46,973 bases of DNA from Lachnospiraceae bacterium (GCA_024698715.1 JAILRA010000047.1:1-46973), one strand, 5' to 3'; counted from the stretch's first letter, positions 26,040 through 34,275 are shown. Numbers and translations: made by a program. Notes: generated by a model from the sequence alone, not told the origin.

Positions 26040-27512
26040 TTAATTTCCGAAAATATGTGCCATGAACATATCATCGGCTTCTTTTTCTTTATCATTCAGG
26101 ATAAGTGCAAGATATACTCCCTCACCGCTTAAACTCTGAACTCCGATCTTCTCGCAAACCTCATCAGGAATTCTGATGGCGGATATTTCTCTCGGACCGA
26201 TATTCTCCGCTTCCTCTGAATCCGAAATTCCGTCTTCCTTTGAATCTTTTGACGAATCATCGGCATCCCCATCCGTTAATTCTTCTTCGGAAATATAAAC
26301 GTATCTGTCTTCTTCGGGAATTCCGTACATCCCGGCATATTCACTCAGATCTTTGTAACAGTCAAGGTCGATATAATGATCGATGAATTTAGCATCTATA
26401 AAGAAATAATCATAATACCCTGCCATTATCATGGGGAACAGAAGCTGATCCTGGGAAGGATCCGTGATGAGTTCCTGTCCTTCAACCAGAGTCATTGTCA
26501 GATCTTCGGAAAGATTAACCTGCTGTTTACGTTTTTTTGTGGCCATCTTATCCAGGAGATCGTCTGTAAGATGTTCTCTTCCTTCATCGGTAACCGCGCA
26601 GTAAAGAAGGCCGCCGGAATAAAGCATTTCCTTTTTGTCCAGAAACGCATCATAGATAAACCATAATGCGAAAATTCCGACAAAAACTCCGAGAATTATC
26701 TTAAGCAGATAATAGTCTTTTATAAAAATCATCTTTTCCTTGAAAGTAAGACTCTTAAATGTCTGTTTTTCAGCCTCGAATTTGCCCTTGATCGTATGCT
26801 CATCCGGTCTTAAAACAATGCTTTCACCGAGTTGGCTTTCAGAATCATCTTCAGCAGCTTTCTCTTCCTCCGCTGCTTTAACTTCCTCTTCTTTTTCAAG
26901 TTTGTCTTCAAGTTTTTTGAAGCCCTTGATCATGGTAAGATTCATAAAATAGAATGCCGTGGTTGTTCCGAATAAAAGAATGGCGGGAAGCCACTGCGCA
27001 TACCAGATGCACGCAATTATCGTAATGATTTCCAAAGCCACGATAGGAAGCAGTTTAAAGAAATAAAGGAAAGAGAAAATACCGGCGCCCTTAAATGCTT
27101 CTTTGACCGTCATTTCAAATCTGGCGATAAACGGGAATATACTCATCGTTATCATTATCGCTACGCATGTAACAAAACCGAGAGCAACAAGATATATGTC
27201 ATTTACGTTATTAAAACCTTTGGTATAGATCCAAAGCCAGTCCGCTCCGATCAGGATTAAAATAACAAGCTGAATGATCCAAATGAGAGTAGCCTGTTTG
27301 AAATTATTCTTAAAAGCCTTAAAATACGGCTTAAAAACCGTTCCCTCTTCACCCCTTATTATTTTCATCGAAACATAATACTTCGCGGTATATGCCGCTC
27401 CGAATGTAATTATCGGAATACTTAAAATAAGTGTGAGAAGATTAAGGATAATCATATCCGCAACCTTCCCCACAAATTGCATCACCGGACTGTCAAATTT
27501 AAAAATGTTCAT
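26040..27512 (-). CDS. YesL-like (DUF624) membrane protein with C-terminal extracytoplasmic extension
   Basis: This 490-residue protein has two parts. Residues 1-210 hold five to six hydrophobic segments and match YesL/DUF624 (KFDSPVMQFVGKVADMIILNLLTLILSIPIITFGAAYTAKYYVSMK), which in Bacillus-type loci accompanies YesM/YesN and Lpl-type sugar importers. An acidic and lysine-rich cytoplasmic linker (about 205-265) leads to a further membrane segment (LKIILGVFVGIFALWFIYDAF, about 275-295). About 195 outside residues follow, with SGGLLYCAVTDEGREHL, IMAGYYDYFFIDAKFIDHYIDLDCYKDLSEY and an acidic D/S/E-rich insert. YesL proteins are normally about 200 aa, so this is more than twice the usual length. 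A terminator separates it from the permease gene, and a TATAAT (27545-27550) lies 33 nt upstream. Confidence 0.85.
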   Translation of the reverse strand: MNIFKFDSPVMQFVGKVADMIILNLLTLILSIPIITFGAAYTAKYYVSMKIIRGEEGTVFKPYFKAFKNNFKQATLIWIIQLVILILIGADWLWIYTKGFNNVNDIYLVALGFVTCVAIMITMSIFPFIARFEMTVKEAFKGAGIFSFLYFFKLLPIVALEIITIIACIWYAQWLPAILLFGTTTAFYFMNLTMIKGFKKLEDKLEKEEEVKAAEEEKAAEDDSESQLGESIVLRPDEHTIKGKFEAEKQTFKSLTFKEKMIFIKDYYLLKIILGVFVGIFALWFIYDAFLDKKEMLYSGGLLYCAVTDEGREHLTDDLLDKMATKKRKQQVNLSEDLTMTLVEGQELITDPSQDQLLFPMIMAGYYDYFFIDAKFIDHYIDLDCYKDLSEYAGMYGIPEEDRYVYISEEELTDGDADDSSKDSKEDGISDSEEAENIGPREISAIRIPDEVCEKIGVQSLSGEGVYLALILNDKEKEADDMFMAHIFGN

Positions 27513-27544
27513 AAATTACCTTTCGAGTGTTTACTTCCTTGGGC

Positions 27545-27550
27545 ATTATA
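27545..27550 (-). promoter_or_regulatory. -10 element of the YesL-like gene
   Basis: A perfect TATAAT is read on the minus strand, with only a weak -35 candidate (TTAGCA at 19 nt or TAGCAC at 18 nt) lying within the repeated AGTGCTAAT elements. This pattern suggests a regulated promoter. Confidence 0.5.
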
Positions 27551-27564
27551 ACATATTTTGCTTG

Positions 27565-27680
27565 TTAAGTGCTAATGTTAGTGCTAATGTTACACATTCC
27601 AACTAAGCTCGTGAAAAACCTCGCTAAGTTTTCATGTGTTACACGCACTAATTTCGAGAAATACCTCAATAAGTGCTAAT
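27565..27680. repeat. AGTGCTAAT direct repeats and two diverged 40-49 nt units
   Basis: AGTGCTAAT occurs at 27568-27576, 27580-27588 (12 nt apart) and 27672-27680. The middle copy is the near-palindrome TTAGTGCTAA. Between them two diverged units start with TTACAC at 27590 and 27639 and share ACTAA, then a TCG(T/A)GAAA core, then ACCTC, then TAAGT. They lie upstream of the YesL-like gene. Confidence 0.65.
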
Positions 27681-27718
27681 ATAAAAACCGCTCCGGAATA
27701 AGCAGTTCCGGAGCGGTT
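27679..27718 (-). terminator. intrinsic terminator after the importer permease gene
   Basis: A perfect 13-bp stem AACCGCTCCGGAA / TTCCGGAGCGGTT (27706-27718 with 27686-27698, minus reading) has a 7-nt loop and is followed by TTTTAT. It lies 20 nt after the stop of the permease gene and separates it from the YesL-like gene. Confidence 0.92.
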
Positions 27719-27738
27719 AAATATATAAAGAAATTTGG

Positions 27739-28728
27739 TTAACCTTTTACGCCACCGATTGTAAGACCGGTTACAAAATATCTCTGTAAGAAAGGGTAGA
27801 CACAGATGATAGGTACCATAGTAACAACCGTAGCTGCGGATCTTACGCTGACGGGAGTAACCTGTTTGGAAGAGGTATCTCCCTGGTTAGCGTTACCACT
27901 CTGCTGCATAACCGAATTGAGCAGTTTCATCAATTCGTACTGTAATGTGGTGTATTCTGATTTCATACGGTTATAGAGCATTGCATCGAACCATGAGTTC
28001 CACTGCCAAACCGCTACGAACAATGCAATAGTTGCATAAACGGGTTTACAAAGCGGGGATATGATCTTTATGAAGATCGTAATATATCCCGCACCGTCCA
28101 GCTGTGCGGATTCTTCCAATTCATCAGGAAGATCTTCCATGTATGTTCTGAGTACCATTACGTTGAAAGCACTTATCATACCTGGAACAATGTATACCCA
28201 GAATGTACCTGTAAGGTGTAAGTACTTGAAGAGCAACATAACGGGAATCATACCACCGTTAACGTACATTGTAATAACCCAGAAAAGTGAAAGAGAAGAT
28301 CTGAAAAGAAATCTCTTACGGCTTATTACGAATGCAAGCAAAGCGTTGGCAATAAGCGATGTAAATGTTCCGAGAAGTGTTCTCAAAACAGTAATCTTCG
28401 CACCGACAACGAATCCCTGAATATTCAATACTTTTGAATAACTTTCCAGAGAGAATTTACGGGGCCAGAGATAAATACCGCCTCTTACCGCATCAAGACC
28501 GTCGTTAAATGAATAAGCAACAGTGTTGATAACGGGATAAAGTGTAATAATCGTAAATATTAAAAGGAAAATAGTATTACATATTACAAATGCCCATCCC
28601 CAAGCATCCATTCTTCTTGTGTGCTTGTGAGCAAGTCTTTTTAATGTTCTTTTTTCTTCCGCGCTCAGTTCCTGTTCTGCACCATGAGAACCATAGTTGA
28701 GAGCGAATTCGTCTTTTTTAGTTTTCAT
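27739..28728 (-). CDS. carbohydrate ABC transporter permease (YtcP/LplC type)
   Basis: This 329-residue MalG-like inner-membrane permease has six predicted transmembrane segments from about residue 45 to the end. The cytoplasmic coupling loop reads LDGAGYITIFIKIISPLCKP. The N-terminal 40 residues are cytoplasmic and charged. The ending RYFVTGLTIGGVKG is typical for partners of LplA/LplB-type oligosaccharide importers. No ATPase gene is present in the operon, so a shared MsmK/UgpC-like ATPase elsewhere in the genome is expected. The start follows AGGGAGAG and lies 15 nt after the LplB-like stop. Confidence 0.92.
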   Translation of the reverse strand: MKTKKDEFALNYGSHGAEQELSAEEKRTLKRLAHKHTRRMDAWGWAFVICNTIFLLIFTIITLYPVINTVAYSFNDGLDAVRGGIYLWPRKFSLESYSKVLNIQGFVVGAKITVLRTLLGTFTSLIANALLAFVISRKRFLFRSSLSLFWVITMYVNGGMIPVMLLFKYLHLTGTFWVYIVPGMISAFNVMVLRTYMEDLPDELEESAQLDGAGYITIFIKIISPLCKPVYATIALFVAVWQWNSWFDAMLYNRMKSEYTTLQYELMKLLNSVMQQSGNANQGDTSSKQVTPVSVRSAATVVTMVPIICVYPFLQRYFVTGLTIGGVKG

Positions 28729-28743
28729 CGTATTCTCTCCCTT

Positions 28744-29961
28744 CTAGAACAAGCTTTCCTGGCCCATCTTCTTGGCCACATTATTCGATATGACTATCAG
28801 CAGGATCGCGACGACACTCTTAAATATACCCGCGGCGGTACCGAGTGAATAGTCGTTTTGTCCTACACCCCATTTAAGAACGTAGATATCGATAGTCTGT
28901 GAAACGTCCTGTACAAGACCGTTACCGAGTAAGTACTGAACTTCGAAACCTGCATTGATGATGTTACCGATATTCATAACAAGAAGGATCATGATAGTGG
29001 GAGTGATACCGGGTAAAGTGATGTATCTGATCTTACCCCATCTGCCCGCACCGTCGATTTCAGCTGCTTCATAAAGACTGGGATCGATAGCCGTGATAGC
29101 TGCCAGGTAAATGATCGCGTTCCAACCTGTCTCTTTCCAGACATTGGAGAAAGCAACTATCGGCCAGAACCACAGCGGGTGGGCGAAGAAGTTATAGCTG
29201 TCATCTACAATGTGGAACCATCTTAAAAGGTCGTTAACGATACCGGTACTGGAAAGTGAATCGTGAACAATACCACAAACGATGATCCATGAAAGGAAGT
29301 GAGGTAAGTAGGATATTGTCTGAACGAGTTTCTTTCCTAATTTATTCTTAACTTCGTTAAGTAAAATGGCAAATACGATTGCCATAACAAATGTCGTAAC
29401 TAAGTTTAAAATACCCATACCCAAGGTATTTCTGATCGTTCTAACAAATACTACATTGTTAACCCAGGTCTTAAATGCTGTAAATATGGAACCTGATGTC
29501 TCCAATGCGTGTGAAAACATATCAAATTCAAACATGAATTTGAATTTGTCAAAACCAACGAACTTCGAATGAAGTAAGCCTGTTTTGAGTTTAAAGTTCT
29601 GGAATGCCATTATCCATCCTGCAAGAGGAAGGTAATAGAAAAGTACTCCGTATGCTACAAATATTGCTGAAATAATAAGCAATACCGACTGTCTTTTTAA
29701 TTCGCCTTTAGAAATTTTCTTTTTCGATAAATCCTTAATCTGCTGATCGGTCAGTGAAAATTTATGTTCATATGCTTCTCTGGCATAATTCTCCACCTGC
29801 GGTTCAATGTACTCGGCAGAATCCGAGTATGCGTTTCGTTTTTCCGCTATGCCCTGTCCATAATTTCCTGCGGTATTTCCATATACTTCGGCTTCGGCAT
29901 TTATTCCGGTATCAACCGCTGCTTCTTCGGTATTGAAATTCTGATCCGCTTCGTTTGCCAT
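28744..29961 (-). CDS. carbohydrate ABC transporter permease (LplB type) with N-terminal extension
   Basis: This 405-residue permease has six transmembrane segments in residues about 95-400. The coupling loop is EAAEIDGAGRWGKIRYITLPGITP, and the segment YLPLAGWIMAFQNFK is characteristic of LplB-type permeases. Family members are about 300-320 aa. The first 80 residues here are a polar, acidic, asparagine- and alanine-rich cytoplasmic extension (NEADQNFNTEEAAVDTG...). The ATG at 29961 follows GGGAGG; the frame open to 30009 has no site. It is the second gene of the importer operon after a long hairpin, and the partner of the permease 15 nt downstream. Confidence 0.92.
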   Translation of the reverse strand: MANEADQNFNTEEAAVDTGINAEAEVYGNTAGNYGQGIAEKRNAYSDSAEYIEPQVENYAREAYEHKFSLTDQQIKDLSKKKISKGELKRQSVLLIISAIFVAYGVLFYYLPLAGWIMAFQNFKLKTGLLHSKFVGFDKFKFMFEFDMFSHALETSGSIFTAFKTWVNNVVFVRTIRNTLGMGILNLVTTFVMAIVFAILLNEVKNKLGKKLVQTISYLPHFLSWIIVCGIVHDSLSSTGIVNDLLRWFHIVDDSYNFFAHPLWFWPIVAFSNVWKETGWNAIIYLAAITAIDPSLYEAAEIDGAGRWGKIRYITLPGITPTIMILLVMNIGNIINAGFEVQYLLGNGLVQDVSQTIDIYVLKWGVGQNDYSLGTAAGIFKSVVAILLIVISNNVAKKMGQESLF

Positions 29962-29984
29962 TTTATAAGCCTCCCTTTCTTTTA

Positions 29985-30024
29985 AAATGGCAACCACAGC
30001 TACAAACAACCGTGGTTGCCATTT
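29985..30024 (-). promoter_or_regulatory. intercistronic hairpin between binding-protein and permease genes
   Basis: A perfect 13-bp inverted repeat AAATGGCAACCAC / GTGGTTGCCATTT (29985-29997 and 30012-30024) has a 14-nt loop. On the minus strand it is followed by TTAAAAG rather than a long T-run. Such hairpins after binding-protein genes commonly stabilise the upstream mRNA or partly terminate, giving excess binding protein. Confidence 0.75.
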
Positions 30025-30056
30025 CTTGATTATTTAATACTTTTTAAAAGATGCAA

Positions 30057-31835
30057 TTACTTGGTTGCTTCATATGCTGCCATACGATCATCAAGAACGC
30101 CCTGTGCTTCGTTAAGGAAGTCTTCAGGCTTACATGCACTGTATGCATCCATGTAGCTAGCCCATTCTTTCTCGAAGTCAGAAGCCATAACTACCTTAGG
30201 AAGCCATTTGTGCTTTGTCTCGCCCATCTTACCCCAAGCAACACCACCGGGTGTGTCGTTGTTAAGTTCGTTGGACCATGACCACATCGGGAACCAAGGA
30301 TGTGTTGCGTTAACATCTTCTTCAACAGAACCGATCATGTCGGGATAACCGCCGGCATTGTATGCCTTGAAGCAGTTTGCAAGAGGCTCTGAAAGTCCTG
30401 CATAGAACTCTGATGCCTGCTCTGCGGGCTGCATTGCGTTCTTGCCGTCACGGCTTGTTCCAAGCCACTGAGGCATGTAAGAATAGTTACATACATGAGA
30501 TGCCTTGTAAGATGTATCATTAAGTTTGTCTCTCATTTCCTGAGTTCTGTAGTACAAACCGTCTTCATCTACTAAGTAGTCAACACCTTCAACACCCCAG
30601 TAACGAAGATCATGAATATCCTGGTTAAGAATATCATTTAAGAACTGGAATGCTCTGTCAGGATCTTCACAGCTTGTTGTAACTGCGCAACCTGAAGACT
30701 GGTTAACTGTATCACCGTATGTATGCCATCTCTGTTCTGTAACACCGTCAACAACAAGTCCTAAAGGAACGTATTCACATCCGAGATCTGCTAAACCTGA
30801 TGTAGCGAAGATAGGAGTAACTGTGTAGTTGAAGTCCCAGTTCTGATCTACCATACCAAGTACAGCACCTGTAGAAAGCTTAGCAATGTACTCATCGTAT
30901 GTCTGTGTAGCAAACTCTTTGTCAACGATACCCTTGTTGTACTCTTCGTTAAGTTTTGCGAAGTATTTCTTTGAAGTAGGAGTTGTGTTGTAGTCAACGA
31001 TCTTCATTGTCTTAGGATCAACGATTACAGAACCATCGTTAGGATAACCATCGAGGAACTGACCTGCGTTCTCAAGACAGAAGTATCTCCAGTCATCACA
31101 AAGGATTGTGTAAGGGATGATGTTGATTGTGTTGCCTTCTGCATCTGTGAAAGATTTGTTCTCTGCGTAGTATTTCTCAAGAAGATCGAAATACTCATCC
31201 ATGGTCTTAACTTCAGGATATCCTGCCCACTCAAGTACTCTAACCTGAATCCAGAATGCTTCGTCGTTATGACCTGTAGCCTTTGACTCGCCGTATGTGT
31301 TGTTGAATACGTTAGCCCAGTAAATCTTTCCATCTTCCTGACGGAACATATCCCACTCATAATCTGTGTATAACTCTTTGAGGTTAGGATACTTCTCAAT
31401 GTAAGGATCCCATGCTACAAGAGCATCAGCTTCGTAAAGTTCCTTCATTCCATCACCACCATCGATGAATGTAGGAAGATCGCCTGAAGCAAGGATTGAA
31501 CCAACAGCTTCTGCTGCTGTCTGGCCTGTAAGCCATGTTTCCTTAACTCTTACACCGGTCTTCTTAGCGATGATTTCCTGAATGTCGTTTCCGTCATTGA
31601 TTTCAGATCCGGGCATTGCTGAGAACATTGTCCAGTTGATGATCTCGTCTTCAGAATACTCTTTTTCAGTTGTTGCAGATGTTGAGCCTTCGTCTCCACC
31701 ATCATCAACTACTGTTGTACCTGTGTCGCCGCCGTCATCAATAACAGTCGTTGTTCCGCCTTTGTCACAGCCAACCAACGTTGCTGCACTAAGCATACCA
31801 ACCATGCCGAGTGCAATGAATTTCTTCATTTTCAT
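30057..31835 (-). CDS. extracellular solute-binding lipoprotein (LplA-like)
   Basis: This 592-residue binding protein belongs to an oligosaccharide ABC importer. The signal peptide ends in a lipobox with the anchor at C23 (SAATLVGC). A glycine/threonine/aspartate-rich linker follows to about residue 60. The large family-1-type binding fold has KKTGVRVKETWLTGQTAAEAVGSILASGDLPTFIDGGDGM and, near the C-terminus, a long aromatic-rich lobe. Size matches LplA-type proteins (about 500-590 aa). GGAGGTAAAAAA precedes the ATG. It is the first gene of the operon LplA-LplB-YtcP, with strong expression likely. The promoter region carries 13-bp direct repeats. Sugar specificity unknown. Confidence 0.93.
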   Translation of the reverse strand: MKMKKFIALGMVGMLSAATLVGCDKGGTTTVIDDGGDTGTTVVDDGGDEGSTSATTEKEYSEDEIINWTMFSAMPGSEINDGNDIQEIIAKKTGVRVKETWLTGQTAAEAVGSILASGDLPTFIDGGDGMKELYEADALVAWDPYIEKYPNLKELYTDYEWDMFRQEDGKIYWANVFNNTYGESKATGHNDEAFWIQVRVLEWAGYPEVKTMDEYFDLLEKYYAENKSFTDAEGNTINIIPYTILCDDWRYFCLENAGQFLDGYPNDGSVIVDPKTMKIVDYNTTPTSKKYFAKLNEEYNKGIVDKEFATQTYDEYIAKLSTGAVLGMVDQNWDFNYTVTPIFATSGLADLGCEYVPLGLVVDGVTEQRWHTYGDTVNQSSGCAVTTSCEDPDRAFQFLNDILNQDIHDLRYWGVEGVDYLVDEDGLYYRTQEMRDKLNDTSYKASHVCNYSYMPQWLGTSRDGKNAMQPAEQASEFYAGLSEPLANCFKAYNAGGYPDMIGSVEEDVNATHPWFPMWSWSNELNNDTPGGVAWGKMGETKHKWLPKVVMASDFEKEWASYMDAYSACKPEDFLNEAQGVLDDRMAAYEATK

Positions 31836-31886
31836 TTTTTTACCTCCTATAAAACTATACCGTCACTACGGTTAATTGTACTTCAA

Positions 31887-31892
31887 ATTATA
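31887..31892 (-). promoter_or_regulatory. -10 element of the importer operon
   Basis: A perfect TATAAT on the minus strand has no recognisable -35 at 16-18 nt. The -35 zone instead contains one copy of a 13-bp direct repeat, suggesting activator dependence. The leader is about 45 nt. Confidence 0.55.
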
Positions 31893-31913
31893 CTTTTGAT
31901 ATTTCTATTTTAT

Positions 31914-31948
31914 AACCCTATAAAATGCAACAAAAAACCCTATAAAAT
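31914..31948. repeat. 13-bp direct repeats spaced 22 bp, candidate activator sites
   Basis: AACCCTATAAAAT occurs at 31914-31926 and again at 31936-31948, exactly 22 bp (two helical turns) apart. The repeats are centred about 40 and 62 bp upstream of the expected transcription start of the importer operon. The distal copy also forms part of a large palindrome. Confidence 0.7.
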
Positions 31949-31985
31949 ATAGGTTATGTTTTGACCTGTAATTTATAGGGTTTTT
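31932..31985 (-). terminator. large palindrome / terminator downstream of the GT52-like gene
   Basis: Two 22-nt arms (31933-31954 and 31964-31985) are complementary except for two positions and enclose a 9-nt loop. On the minus strand the second arm ends in a run of six T. It lies about 85 nt after the GT52-like stop and most simply ends the pse transcript. By symmetry it has T-runs in both directions. Confidence 0.75.
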
Positions 31986-32069
31986 AATGTTTTTTTGATA
32001 CTTTTGTTTTGTGTTTTCGCCTTTTCGCTTATTTGGCGCGCCATTCTCTGTCTGTTTGCCGGTATCCTT

Positions 32070-33140
32070 TTATTCTACAATATTCGCATGGACCGATTTG
32101 TCCTCGTATTTATCCATGAATTTTACTCCGAGATATACTTTTTCGTCGGCGAATTTTATGCTGCCCAGCTGGGTAAATACACTGACCACCTTGTCAAAGT
32201 GCAGATTCGGGAAAAAATTCAGTATTTCCATCGGAACTTTTTTGTCAAATTTCGGCACGTCGGCAAAAAGCCTGTCATAATCCAGTTCATCTCTCGGATG
32301 GATCTTGAAGAATACCCTTCCTTCAGGCGAATATTCGTTATATAAATCTCTGAATATCCTTTCCCTGACATCGAATGTGCAAAGCGGTTCGGTCAGTATC
32401 AGAATATTTTTGCCTTCCGTCTTCGTATTCTCTATGCTCTTTAAGAGTTCGTCCATATTTTTGACAAAAACCCTGACCAGCGCATTTTTTTGTTCTTCGG
32501 TCAGTGAAGCCGTAAGTTTTTCTCTGGGTACTTCCTTGTATTTGTAATAGTCGTCTCTTACCACCGAAAGATCGTTTACTTCCATATCAAGACAGTATTT
32601 GCTGTATCCGTCCTGCATGAAAATGAGGTTCAGTTTCGTACTCATGAATTTTTTGATCCCGAAATGCCCTTTATTGTCCGCAAGAGCGTTTACGAAACTC
32701 CCGAGGTAATTAAGACCGTCTTCCACCGCATGGTAATGGATCCTGTGTTTGTTAAGATAGATCCCGATCGGATCGTTATCGCAGAAAACATATATGTCTT
32801 TATAACGCTTGAAATCCACGGGAACGTATTTTTCCTGAAGTTTGGCGAATCTGGACGTATATATTATTCTCGGGATCATATTTAAGACTATATTTCCGCG
32901 GTTTTCCCTGTATTTGGCAAGCTCCGGAAATTCGGTATCCCTCTTTTCATCAAACTCAAATACCTCTTCAAAATACCCGGACGCGGGAATCCTGTCTTTT
33001 ATATCCCCGAAATCATTCGACATCCTGCTCAATACAACATCCGCATTTCCCCATTCGGACGAAGGAAGAGCGAATTCTTTCAGAAAAGATATATATAAAT
33101 GATAAAATGTATGACAAACATAAATTCTGTCTTTACTCAT
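32070..33140 (-). CDS. GT52/sialyltransferase-like glycosyltransferase, candidate pseudaminyltransferase
   Basis: This 356-residue protein carries the two motifs shared by bacterial sialyltransferases (GT38, GT52, GT80). They are an acidic (D/E)(D/E)G motif, E140-D141-G142 in HAVEDGLNYLGS, and H281-P282 in FFKIHPRDELDY. A serine-rich nucleotide-contact region follows (VVSVFTQLGS, S320-S327). There is no signal peptide or membrane segment, so it probably works on the cytoplasmic face. Its ATG follows CGGAG and it lies 38 nt after the pseI stop. Because PseI and PseF make CMP-pseudaminic acid, the donor may be CMP-pseudaminate rather than CMP-sialic acid (inference). It is the last gene of the glycan run, followed by a large terminator-like palindrome. 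Confidence 0.75.
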   Translation of the reverse strand: MSKDRIYVCHTFYHLYISFLKEFALPSSEWGNADVVLSRMSNDFGDIKDRIPASGYFEEVFEFDEKRDTEFPELAKYRENRGNIVLNMIPRIIYTSRFAKLQEKYVPVDFKRYKDIYVFCDNDPIGIYLNKHRIHYHAVEDGLNYLGSFVNALADNKGHFGIKKFMSTKLNLIFMQDGYSKYCLDMEVNDLSVVRDDYYKYKEVPREKLTASLTEEQKNALVRVFVKNMDELLKSIENTKTEGKNILILTEPLCTFDVRERIFRDLYNEYSPEGRVFFKIHPRDELDYDRLFADVPKFDKKVPMEILNFFPNLHFDKVVSVFTQLGSIKFADEKVYLGVKFMDKYEDKSVHANIVE

Positions 33141-33178
33141 CCACAGTCTCCGATAAAAATTTCATTGTCTTTCATAAA

Positions 33179-34273
33179 TTACACATAAGCGGGACAATCG
33201 TCGTTCGCCCTGTCTTCAAATCCCTCTATGTATTTCCAGTCAAGCGGTGTTCCCGCTTCCAGATCGGCAAGTGCTTTCCTTCCGAGGATTTCCTCATAAT
33301 ATCTGGTATGAAGTCCGTATCCCGGGCGAATAGATCTTATGTTGTTTTCGCTGAAGATTTCCCCTGCTTTAATGTCACTGCTCACGAAAAGGCTTCTGGT
33401 ATGCTCTCTTTCCCTTATCTGCTTTTCGGAAAGTTCGAATCCGACTTTGCCCAAAGCCTTCTCAACCTGACGGATTCCGGTACACATTTCTTTAAACTCT
33501 TCCGGTTCCATTGAAAATGCACTGTCCGCGCCGCCGTCCGAACGTTTGAGAGTCATATGCTTCTCTATCATCTTTGCACCCTTGGCAACGGAAGCTGTTG
33601 CTACCGAATACCCCATGGTATGGTCCGACAATCCGCTTACGCAGTCGAATCTGTCCGCAAGGAAGGGAATCATTTCAAGATTTACCGCTTCAAAGGGTGC
33701 GGGATATGCCGATGTGCATTTTAAAAGAATGATATTTTCGTTTCCTTCCTCTTTGCAGGTATCAAGTGCAAGCTTAATGTCCTTCTCGTACGCGATCCCG
33801 GTTGCAAAAATTATTGGCTTGCCCAGTTTTGCAATCTTTCTTATCATCGGGATGTCCGTGATCTCAAACGAAGCAATCTTGTAACAGGGTACGTTCAGAT
33901 CCTCGAGATAATCAACCGCGGTAAGATCGAAGGGGGAAGAAAAGAGCGTGATCCCAATCTTCTTTGCTTCTTCCAATAAAGGTGCATGCCACTCCCAGGG
34001 CGTGTAAGCTTCCTTGTAAAGATCATAAAGCGTCCTTCCGTCCCAGAGTGTTCCCTGCGTGATCTGAAAATACGGCTTGTCGCTGTTTAAAGTGATCGTA
34101 TCCGCCGTGTAAGTCTGGATCTTTACTGCATCTGCTCCTGCTTCTTTTGCCGCATGAAGGATCTCGACCGCACGATCGTAATCCCCGTTATGGTTCGCGG
34201 ACATTTCGGCAACAATATATACGGGATTGTTCTCTCCTATTTTTCTGCCGTCGATTTCAATAACTTTTTTCAT
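33179..34273 (-). CDS. pseI: pseudaminic acid synthase
   Basis: PseI condenses 2,4-diacetamido-2,4,6-trideoxy-altropyranose with phosphoenolpyruvate to give pseudaminic acid. The 364-residue protein has a NeuB-type TIM barrel (AEMSANHNGDYDRAVEILHAAKEAGADAVKIQTYT) and a C-terminal SAF (antifreeze-like) domain near 290-350. Several segments match PseI rather than NeuB: TADTITLNSDKPYFQI, LWDGRTLYDLYKEAYTPWEWH, KCTSAYPAPFEAVNL and GLSDHTMGYSVA. The ATG lies 2 nt after the HAD stop codon, so the two are probably translationally coupled. PseB, PseC, PseH and PseG are not encoded in the window. Confidence 0.92.
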   Translation of the reverse strand: MKKVIEIDGRKIGENNPVYIVAEMSANHNGDYDRAVEILHAAKEAGADAVKIQTYTADTITLNSDKPYFQITQGTLWDGRTLYDLYKEAYTPWEWHAPLLEEAKKIGITLFSSPFDLTAVDYLEDLNVPCYKIASFEITDIPMIRKIAKLGKPIIFATGIAYEKDIKLALDTCKEEGNENIILLKCTSAYPAPFEAVNLEMIPFLADRFDCVSGLSDHTMGYSVATASVAKGAKMIEKHMTLKRSDGGADSAFSMEPEEFKEMCTGIRQVEKALGKVGFELSEKQIREREHTRSLFVSSDIKAGEIFSENNIRSIRPGYGLHTRYYEEILGRKALADLEAGTPLDWKYIEGFEDRANDDCPAYV

Positions 34274-34275
34274 AA

